Source: an uncultured Slackia sp. (GTDB taxonomy: Bacteria > Actinomycetota > Coriobacteriia > Coriobacteriales > Eggerthellaceae). Taken from it: a stretch of 24,105 nucleotides of DNA. This document shows, piece by piece, positions 7,562 through 13,339 of the stretch. The DNA lies in the NCBI GenBank assembly GCA_937895975.1, contig CALBLG010000159.1, positions 1 through 24,105 on the forward strand, written 5' to 3'. The notes below the pieces were generated by a model that ran no database searches, was not told the origin of the DNA, and saw nothing but the letters and a program-made list of their open reading frames with translations. The position numbers and the translations under genes are program-made. The first letter of the stretch is position 1; each line of letters starts with the position of its first letter.

Positions 7562-8630
7562 AACGGCCATGCCGGCTGAACCCTGATTCTCGTAGTTCAC
7601 CCCAGTCTAAAAAGATGCAATGCCTCAGGTCTTTTTCACGTTGCAGTTGTCGTGACGTTTTGTCGCGATATTTCATCCCGATTCGTTCGGCGATTATCCG
7701 TCTAATGATGTCGAAATTTTCCGTGTGAGCGATTTGGCTGTATGTGAGAAGCAGAACATCGAATCCCATTTGCTGTAGAGCGGTTGTTCTATCTGAATCG
7801 AGAACGGCCGCGGAGATGGTGTTGTGAACGAGCTTGCCCTGGCACTCGACAATAAGCGTCTTTCCTGGTGACGTGTCGAATACGATATCTGCATAGCAAT
7901 TTGATTTGCCCGTCAAAAGGCGCGCCTCTTTTGTGAGGGAGATTTTTTCGTTGTTCGAAAAGGCAGGGAAGCCTTCACCGCCCATGTGGCGCGGCAAGGC
8001 GAAAAGCATCGAAGTTTGCGTCTCGAATGGTGAGGCCGTTATGCCCGAGACGTATTGTATTGCGCGGCTGAATTTTCCCTGTCCGCGAGTTCCTTCGATT
8101 TGCTGGGCAAATTTTTCTAAACGAGCAAGGGTGGTCAGCGGGTCTCTTTGCCACAGGTTTGAGGGGCGGCCTTGGGCATCGGCAACCCTTTTCCACCCGA
8201 AGCCGGGCGGGAGCAAATTATTGCGCGTCAAAGCGTCGAGCTCTTCTGTCGGATGAAAAACGGCATACGTACCGCACATTTCATACATTGCCATAATGGC
8301 ATGAGGCTCGGGCAAACGTTGCGAAAGCTGGAAAAGCGTCAATTCGGGCGAAGTGACACATACTCCGAGCTGAGTATCGTAGATATGACCAGGCGGAATG
8401 CCCTCGGGGATTACGTGCCACGAAAGCGAAGATGCGCCTGTTCGTTGGGTTGCCGCGCGTGCTCCGACATGCAAAGGAACGCCAAGGGCGTATTTCGTGA
8501 GAATATGCCGATTGGTGAAATGTCGGTTTCTGTCTTCGTCACGGGAGGGAAAAGGCGGGCATTGCATAAGAATCTGCGGCGGAACGCGGTAGAGTCGGAA
8601 TGCAGATATGTCGCAGATGATTTCTTTCAT
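7560..8630 (-). CDS. AbiEi/DUF559-like protein with Vsr-type nuclease domain (putative)
   Basis: The 356-residue protein follows the order seen in actinobacterial DUF559 proteins, some annotated as AbiEi-type. A central GVCVTSPELTLFQLSQ segment is followed by SPFETQTSM. A C-terminal PD-(D/E)XK-like core then has YADIVF, the strand LIVECQGK with acidic and Gln/Lys residues, and DSDRTTALQQMGFDVLLLTYSQI, as in Vsr/DUF559 folds. This points to a nuclease or DNA-binding role, possibly defence or toxin-antitoxin related; that is inference from remembered family patterns. No obvious toxin partner is adjacent. The ATG at 8630 has a poor ribosome-binding site. Its base composition looks less GC-biased than the core genes. 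It is bracketed by two similar palindromic elements, suggesting it arrived or is regulated as a unit. Confidence 0.6.
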   Translation of the reverse strand: MKEIICDISAFRLYRVPPQILMQCPPFPSRDEDRNRHFTNRHILTKYALGVPLHVGARAATQRTGASSLSWHVIPEGIPPGHIYDTQLGVCVTSPELTLFQLSQRLPEPHAIMAMYEMCGTYAVFHPTEELDALTRNNLLPPGFGWKRVADAQGRPSNLWQRDPLTTLARLEKFAQQIEGTRGQGKFSRAIQYVSGITASPFETQTSMLFALPRHMGGEGFPAFSNNEKISLTKEARLLTGKSNCYADIVFDTSPGKTLIVECQGKLVHNTISAAVLDSDRTTALQQMGFDVLLLTYSQIAHTENFDIIRRIIAERIGMKYRDKTSRQLQREKDLRHCIFLDWGELRESGFSRHGR

Positions 8631-8715
8631 GCTCGAACTCTATCAGATGATGTCGGAAAAGTATTTGGAAGGTCATTTTGTGGGGTAAACGTTATTGAAT
8701 TAGGTGGGGCGAATT

Positions 8716-8853
8716 AAAAAGCCGCAAATGTTCAGCCTAATTGCGGCTTCGGAATACATCGAGTGCTATTTGTTTTTGTGGCCTGGGGTTTATGGCGTTA
8801 TCGCATATGTGAAATAACGCCGATCTGTCTAGGTTGAACATTTGCGGCTTTTT
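8716..8853. repeat. Palindromic element copy 2, upstream of the nuclease-like gene
   Basis: The ends pair over 22 bp with a single G-U wobble (8716-8737 with 8832-8853), core GCCGCAAATGTTCA. An inner hairpin GGCGTTAT/ATAACGCC is at 8794-8801 and 8814-8821. The left arm GCCGCAA (8721-8727) can instead pair with TTGCGGC (8741-8747). On the minus strand that local hairpin is followed by U5 and looks like an intrinsic terminator about 85 bp before the nuclease-like gene. Confidence 0.85.
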
Positions 8854-8863
8854 TAGTTTGTAA

Positions 8864-8888
8864 CGCAATCAATAGTTGCTTGATTGCG
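8864..8888. promoter_or_regulatory. 9-bp palindrome, possible operator of the TipAS regulator gene
   Basis: CGCAATCAA (8864-8872) and TTGATTGCG (8880-8888) match perfectly around 7 nt. The right half overlaps the probable -35 of the downstream XRE regulator, so autoregulation is plausible. Confidence 0.5.
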
Positions 8889-8909
8889 CGCGGTTGCGGC
8901 CGATAAAGT
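8880..8909 (+). promoter_or_regulatory. Promoter candidate for the XRE-TipAS gene
   Basis: TTGATT (8880-8885), 18-nt spacer, TAAAGT (8904-8909). The same TAAAGT -10 is used by the rpsL promoter candidate. Confidence 0.4.
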
Positions 8910-8954
8910 GGATTTGGCGATGCGGGCGACGTAATTAATCAGGAAGGTGATGGC

Positions 8955-9779
8955 GTGGAATTTGGAGAAAAGCTTGCTAAGCTGCGTAAACGTAGTGGTC
9001 TCACGCAAGAGGAACTTGCAGCGAAGCTGTATGTCACGCGCCAAGCGGTGTCGCGATGGGAGCGCGGCGAGGTGGTGACGGGAATCGACATGATGAAGCT
9101 TATCGCGAACGTGCTCGAAGAGCCGATCATGAGCTTGCTCGATTTGCCCGAGCATTATTGCGAGAGCTGCGGCATGATTTTGACGCCGGCCGACTACGGC
9201 AGCGACGCGGACGGCTCGCCCGATGGGCATTACTGCAAATGGTGCTACGAGCGCGGCGGATACACCTATGAGACCACCATGGACGCCATGATAGAAGACT
9301 GCGCCCCGCGCTTGGCCGAGAACACGGGCATGACGCGCGACGAGGCAGTGTCGCTGATGGGGGCGGTGCTGCCTCATCTGAAGCGTTGGAGCGCGGTGCA
9401 CTCCAATGAGGCGCGCTATGGCGCGGAGGCGCGCGATCGCTATGGCGATGCCGCAGTTGACGCGGCCAACGAGAGGGCGCTTGGCATGGACGATGAGGAG
9501 TGGAACACGAAAGATGAGCTCGAGCGGGCTATTATCGAGCAGCTGAAGATGGCGATGGCTGAAGGCGATGCGGCGGGCTTTGAGGCCGCGAAGCTCGCGC
9601 ATATGCATGCCCGCTGGGTCGGCATGCAATGGGGCGAAGGCGCGTATTCGCCAATGGCGCACGTCGCGCTTGCCCAGGGATATACGGCCGATGCGCGGTT
9701 CGTCCATTATTACGATTCCCGGGCGGGTGAGGGCGCGACGAAATTCTTGGTCGCGGCGATTGAGGCCAATATTCGCTAA
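8955..9779 (+). CDS. XRE-family regulator fused to zinc ribbon and TipAS ligand-binding domain
   Basis: Three domains are visible in 274 residues. Residues 5-60 are an XRE/Cro helix-turn-helix (GLTQEELAAKLYVTRQAVSRW). Residues 66-110 are a zinc ribbon with Cys69-X2-Cys72 and Cys94-X2-Cys97, of the 'putative zinc ribbon' type that reads YCKWCYERGGYT. Residues about 145-272 match TipAS, the globin-like domain that binds thiopeptide antibiotics in Streptomyces TipA (EARYGAEARDRYG ... DARFVHYYDSRAGEGATKFL). TipA uses a MerR HTH, so the XRE-TipAS fusion is less usual. It is likely a transcription factor sensing an antibiotic or other amphipathic ligand; targets are unknown. The GTG start at 8955 is set by AGGAAGG at 8941-8947. 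A palindrome over the probable -35 suggests autoregulation. Confidence 0.85.
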   Translation: MEFGEKLAKLRKRSGLTQEELAAKLYVTRQAVSRWERGEVVTGIDMMKLIANVLEEPIMSLLDLPEHYCESCGMILTPADYGSDADGSPDGHYCKWCYERGGYTYETTMDAMIEDCAPRLAENTGMTRDEAVSLMGAVLPHLKRWSAVHSNEARYGAEARDRYGDAAVDAANERALGMDDEEWNTKDELERAIIEQLKMAMAEGDAAGFEAAKLAHMHARWVGMQWGEGAYSPMAHVALAQGYTADARFVHYYDSRAGEGATKFLVAAIEANIR

Positions 9780-9928
9780 CGGCTTTTCGCCGAACGGGTT
9801 TCGCCTTTATGCCGATTGGGGAATAATCGGGGCCGCGCGATGGCGCGTTCGCTTTGCGACGTAGTATCATCGCATTAACCGATGCGCGGGCGCAGGGCTT
9901 GCGTGCGGCAATCCAAAGGGGGATTCAC

Positions 9929-10465
9929 ATGTCCAAATACGCTGGAACCCAAACCGAGAAAAACCTGCAGGCGGCCTTCGCGGGCGAGTCGCAGGCTACG
10001 AACAAGTACACGTATTTCGCGTCGGTCGCGAAGAAGGAAGGCTACGAGCAAATCGCCGAGATTTTCCGCAAGACGTCGGCCAACGAGCAGTACCACGCCA
10101 AGATGTGGCTGCGCGAGCTCGAGGGCATTGGCAATACCGCCGAGAATCTCGCCGCGGCCGCCGACGGCGAGAACTTCGAGTGGACCGACATGTACGACGG
10201 TTTCGCGAAAACTGCGGAAGAGGAAGGTTTCCCCGAGCTTGCCGAGAAATTCCGCCAGGTGGGCGCCATTGAGAAGCACCACGAGGAACGTTATCGCGCG
10301 CTTTTGCATAACGTCGAAACCGCTGCCGTGTTTGAGAAGAGCGAAGTCAAGGTGTGGGAGTGCCGCAACTGCGGCCACATCGTCGTGGGCACGAAGGCTC
10401 CCGACGTGTGCCCGGTGTGCAACCATCCGCAGTCGTACTTCGAGATTTCGGCCGAGAATTTCTAA
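9929..10465 (+). CDS. rbr: Rubrerythrin
   Basis: Rubrerythrin is a cytoplasmic peroxidase that protects anaerobes from hydrogen peroxide. The 178-residue product has the ferritin-like diiron domain followed by a C-terminal rubredoxin domain. Likely iron ligands are Glu20, Glu53 and His56 (ANEQYH), Glu97 or a neighbour, Glu115 and His118 (IEKHH). The rubredoxin cysteines are Cys145-X2-Cys148 and Cys161-X2-Cys164. Start ATG 9929 follows AAGGGGG at 9915-9921; the in-frame upstream extension to 9854 is not conserved-looking. It is probably monocistronic, closed by the bidirectional terminator at 10496. Its presence supports an anaerobic lifestyle. Confidence 0.95.
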   Translation: MSKYAGTQTEKNLQAAFAGESQATNKYTYFASVAKKEGYEQIAEIFRKTSANEQYHAKMWLRELEGIGNTAENLAAAADGENFEWTDMYDGFAKTAEEEGFPELAEKFRQVGAIEKHHEERYRALLHNVETAAVFEKSEVKVWECRNCGHIVVGTKAPDVCPVCNHPQSYFEISAENF

Positions 10466-10495
10466 GCCAATCGCGTTTTAAAATCGTCTGAATGC

Positions 10496-10524
10496 AAAGA
10501 AGCCACCTATCAGGTGGCTTCTTT
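10496..10524. terminator. Bidirectional terminator between rubrerythrin and SDR genes
   Basis: A perfect 13-bp stem, AAAGAAGCCACCT / AGGTGGCTTCTTT with loop ATC, has T-runs on both strands. It serves the converging rubrerythrin and dehydrogenase genes. Confidence 0.9.
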
Positions 10525-10551
10525 ATTGCTGGGAGGGTTGGCTCGAATTAC

Positions 10552-11244
10552 CTAATCTTCGGGCCAGACGAATTCTGCCGCGCCCGCTTCGCCTCCGTCG
10601 ATAAGCAGGTTTTGTCCCGTCATGAAACGGTTCGTCACGCCTACGAAATAAATCCATTCGGCGATCTCGTCGGGCGTGGCCCAGCGGCGCAACGGCGTGA
10701 GCTCCATGATGCGGTTCCACATCGCCGCATCGTCCATGACACATCGATTCAGCTCGGTAAGCACGCCACCTGGGTCGATGCTGTTGCAAATACCCTGCGG
10801 TGCCAAACGGTTTGCCACGTTTTTCGTATATGCCAGAACGCCGCCCTTGCTGGCCGCGTACTCGGGGAATTCGGAACCCGTATGCCCGCTGGCCGACCCC
10901 ACGTTAATAACCGAGCGCACCCAAGGCGCGGGCTTGCTGGCGGGGAATGCGCCTTCGAAAGCATACGCTTCGGTGATATTGATGGTGCCCTGCAAGTTGA
11001 CGGCGATGTCGTCGGCGCCTTGCACGCCCGCATTGTTCACGATAACGGCGGGTTTGATCCTAGCAGGAAACGCCGCGCGGTCGCGCACGTCGACGATGAA
11101 GTGTGCGTATTCCGCATGCTCGATCGGCGCCGGCGCCACATCGAAGCCGAACACATGCCAGCCGCGTTCCAGGAAGAGCCGCGTCGTTGCGAGCCCAATG
11201 CCAGACGAGGTGCCGGTGATCAGCGCCGTTTTCTGCTCTGTCAT
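10552..11244 (-). CDS. Short-chain dehydrogenase/reductase, substrate unknown
   Basis: Classical SDR proteins are NAD(P)H-dependent oxidoreductases acting on alcohols, ketones or sterols. In 230 residues it shows the cofactor motif TGTSSGIG (10-17), NNAG (70-73), catalytic Ser117 in NVGSAS, and Tyr129-X3-Lys133 (YAASK). Residues 156-160 read IDPGG, where classical SDRs usually have a PG motif. It looks intact. ATG 11244 overlaps the transporter stop codon as ATGA, so translation is coupled to the upstream gene. Hydroxysteroid dehydrogenases of gut Coriobacteriia belong to this superfamily, but nothing here fixes the substrate. Confidence 0.88.
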   Translation of the reverse strand: MTEQKTALITGTSSGIGLATTRLFLERGWHVFGFDVAPAPIEHAEYAHFIVDVRDRAAFPARIKPAVIVNNAGVQGADDIAVNLQGTINITEAYAFEGAFPASKPAPWVRSVINVGSASGHTGSEFPEYAASKGGVLAYTKNVANRLAPQGICNSIDPGGVLTELNRCVMDDAAMWNRIMELTPLRRWATPDEIAEWIYFVGVTNRFMTGQNLLIDGGEAGAAEFVWPED

Positions 11245-11975
11245 TGCGCCTGCTCCTGTATGCGTTGGCGCTTCAAGTACGCCGCGCCTACGTTTTCGCG
11301 CTCCCAGCCGCGCACCACTTTGTAGCCCACGGGGCTCAGCAGCACTTCGCACAAAAGCTCGGCGACGGCGCCGGTAAACGAGCAGGTAAGCACCTGCAGC
11401 CACGTCCAGCCGAAGAACACGTGCGATACGACGATGGCGAAGATCAAGTTGTCAACGAACTGCGCGATGCCCGTCGAAATGTACGACCGCCGCGCGAACG
11501 CCCCGAACGTGTTGCTCGTGGAGAGTCGGCCAATTGCCACATTGAGCAATGAATTCACGGTTGACGAGCACAGCATGGCGAGCGAGCTGCCAACCACGAC
11601 GTACCACGTGCCGCCGATTGTAGCGTTCAGTGCGTCGTTGACCTCGGTCATGCCGGTGTCGTAGTACGCGCCCCACATCCCGGGCGTCAGGCTCATGAGC
11701 CAGAAGAATAGGCATACGGCCAGGTTAACGCCTAGCGCCAGAAGCGAGATTTTGATGGACGCCTTCGCGCCGAAGCGCTTGCAAATCATGTCCATGCATA
11801 GGAAAGAGACCCAGCTTACCGTGAAACCGCAATCCAGCGCGAGCCACGGCGTGGATAGCAGCTCCTTGTTTGCCATGAGGTTCATCAGAATGACGCTCAC
11901 GATGAAAATGGTGACCGTCGGCGCAGGGACGCTGCGCAGCAGGACTTTGTAGTCCTCGAAAAATGTGCGTATCAA
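11241..11975 (-). CDS. VUT/YhhQ-family transporter, probable queuosine-precursor uptake
   Basis: VUT (COG1738, YhhQ) proteins import queuine or preQ bases used for tRNA queuosine. The 244-residue product is mostly hydrophobic with about six membrane segments. Family-like blocks include LMANKELL near the N-terminus, FLCMDMICKRFGAKAS (compare the DLxxRxFG block of YhhQ), RSYISTGIAQFVDNLIFA and a C-terminal LLSPVGYKVVRGW. The start is TTG 11975, set by AAGGAG at 11982-11987, the only good ribosome-binding site there. A preQ1-I-like fold lies immediately upstream, which agrees with the function. It overlaps the SDR gene by 4 bp, forming an operon. Confidence 0.82.
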   Translation of the reverse strand: MIRTFFEDYKVLLRSVPAPTVTIFIVSVILMNLMANKELLSTPWLALDCGFTVSWVSFLCMDMICKRFGAKASIKISLLALGVNLAVCLFFWLMSLTPGMWGAYYDTGMTEVNDALNATIGGTWYVVVGSSLAMLCSSTVNSLLNVAIGRLSTSNTFGAFARRSYISTGIAQFVDNLIFAIVVSHVFFGWTWLQVLTCSFTGAVAELLCEVLLSPVGYKVVRGWERENVGAAYLKRQRIQEQAQ

Positions 11976-11987
11976 TGCAAGCTCCTT

Positions 11988-12031
11988 TGGTTTTAGGTTT
12001 TACAAGCAGGATTTCGGACCCGAACTGCTTG
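11988..12031 (-). promoter_or_regulatory. Candidate preQ1-I riboswitch
   Basis: On the minus strand, CAAGCAG (12031-12025) pairs with CTGCTTG (12009-12003), giving P1. The loop starts TTCGGGT; UUC directly after the P1 5' strand is also seen in the B. subtilis aptamer. After P1 comes the A-rich TAAAACCTAAAACC; ACCT there can pair with loop GGGT as pseudoknot P2. The AAGGAG ribosome-binding site begins right after, so ligand binding would hide it (translational control). A plain hairpin is the alternative: TTCG/CGAA inside the loop can also pair. Confidence 0.6.
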
Positions 12032-12068
12032 GGCTCGCGCATGCCGGCGTGCGCGAATACCGACCGAC

Positions 12069-12074
12069 ATCATA
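12069..12074 (-). promoter_or_regulatory. -10-like box for the VUT-SDR operon
   Basis: TATGAT on the minus strand, placed so that the transcript would start about 30 nt before the riboswitch-like fold. No clear -35. Confidence 0.3.
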
Positions 12075-12144
12075 GCGCGCTTGCCGCCGAGGCGCGAGCG
12101 GCGCGTGCGATTTCGCGCACGTTTTCTAAGACTTTACGCAAGCT

Positions 12145-12175
12145 TTGCACAAGCGCTCATCGGCTTGGGTACAAT
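12145..12175 (+). promoter_or_regulatory. Promoter candidate of uppP
   Basis: TTGCAC (12145-12150), 19-nt spacer, TACAAT (12170-12175), about 45 bp before the start codon. Confidence 0.45.
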
Positions 12176-12221
12176 TCAACGGTTGCGAACTGTCGAATAT
12201 GCGCGGAAGGTATCGAACGCC

Positions 12222-13157
12222 ATGCTTATCGAAGCTTTGAAGGCCCTGCTCATTGGTTTGGTCGAGGGCATCACAGAATGGCTGCCCATTTCGTCTACGG
12301 GACATATGATTTTGGTAGACGAGTTCGTGAAGCTGCAGGTGTCCGACTCGTTCCTCGCGCTGTTTCTGGTGGTTATCCAAATCGGCGCCATTATGGCTGT
12401 CATCATCTTGTATTTCCACAAGCTGAACCCGTTTTCGCACGCGAAGACCACCGACGAGCGCCGCGGCACGTGGAGGCTTTGGGGCATGGTCGTTATCGGG
12501 TGCTTGCCCGCGGCCGTGTTTGGGTTCGCGCTCGACGATTTCATGAACGAGCATTTCTACAATAAGGTCACAGTGGCCGCGATGCTCATCCTGTACGGCA
12601 TCGTGTTTATCGTGCTGGAGCGTCGCAACCGCCGCCGTTTCCAAAAGGCCCTTGCCCAGGTGGAGGCTCCGCGAGGCCGTCACGCGCGCATCAGCGAGAA
12701 CCATGCCGAAGAACAGGCGGAGGCCATGCTGTTCAAGGTAACCGACGTCGACGACATCGATTGGAAAACGGCGTTGAAGATCGGCCTCTTCCAATGCCTG
12801 GCCATGGTTCCCGGCACGTCGCGCTCGGGCGCCACAATCATCGGCGGCATGCTGACGGGCTGCTCGCGCACAGCGGCAACCGAATTCACATTCTTCCTGG
12901 CAATCCCCGTGATGCTCGGCTGGGGTCTGGTGAAAGTGGTGAAATTCATCTTGGCTGGCGTGGCCATGACGCAGACCGAGATCGTGGTGCTTGCGGTGGG
13001 CATCGTCACGGCGTTTGTGATGTCGGTCGTTTCCATCAAATTTCTGATGGGCTATATCAAGAAGAACGACTTCACGGCGTTCGGCATCTATCGCATTATT
13101 GTAGGTGCGCTGGTTTTGGGCTATTTCGCCTTTGAAACCATGGGCATGCTGCCGTAG
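12222..13157 (+). CDS. uppP: Undecaprenyl-diphosphatase (UppP/BacA)
   Basis: UppP removes a phosphate from undecaprenyl diphosphate to recycle the lipid carrier for cell-wall synthesis, and raises bacitracin tolerance. It is an integral membrane protein. The 311-residue product has both family motifs: EGITEWLPISSTGH (residues 15-28), and PGTSRSG from Pro197 with catalytic Arg201. Length exceeds the usual ~270 because of a charged cytoplasmic loop (about 145-185, RRNRRRFQKALAQVE... EEQAEAM). Start ATG 12222 is preceded by GGAAGG at 12205-12210; an in-frame extension to 12081 would overlap the promoter and is rejected. No clear intrinsic terminator follows. Confidence 0.95.
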   Translation: MLIEALKALLIGLVEGITEWLPISSTGHMILVDEFVKLQVSDSFLALFLVVIQIGAIMAVIILYFHKLNPFSHAKTTDERRGTWRLWGMVVIGCLPAAVFGFALDDFMNEHFYNKVTVAAMLILYGIVFIVLERRNRRRFQKALAQVEAPRGRHARISENHAEEQAEAMLFKVTDVDDIDWKTALKIGLFQCLAMVPGTSRSGATIIGGMLTGCSRTAATEFTFFLAIPVMLGWGLVKVVKFILAGVAMTQTEIVVLAVGIVTAFVMSVVSIKFLMGYIKKNDFTAFGIYRIIVGALVLGYFAFETMGMLP

Positions 13158-13235
13158 CTTTTAAACGCTCTTTCCCAATCGATGGTCGCTTTTAGGGCGC
13201 GCTCGTCGTAATATTTTCAACTCAAATATCATGCA

Positions 13236-13322
13236 GTTTGGCGGCGCCGTGGTTCGCCCGCATCGAAAGGGACGCCTGGAACGTTGTCCCGTCGATGCAG
13301 GCGGAATGCGGCGCCGCCAAAC
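13236..13322. repeat. 87-nt long hairpin directly upstream of pcrA
   Basis: A perfect 14-bp outer stem, GTTTGGCGGCGCCG (13236-13249) with its complement at 13309-13322, encloses further aligned pairs: CGCC/GGCG, GCATCGA/TCGATGC and GGGAC/GTCCC. About 30 pairs are possible with small internal loops and a 12-nt terminal loop. There is no U-run. It ends 5 nt before the pcrA ribosome-binding site TAAGGA (13328-13333). Confidence 0.85.
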
Positions 13323-13339
13323 GGACGTAAGGAATATAT

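Noticed and set aside
7422..8853. Palindromic elements as integron attC sites
   Set aside because: The required RYYYAAC/GTTRRRY core order is not present, and no integrase is in view.
12104..12125. Hairpin CGTGCG/CGCACG followed by TTTT
   Set aside because: No plus-strand gene ends upstream within 1.6 kb, and the short stem is weak; likely chance in GC-rich DNA.
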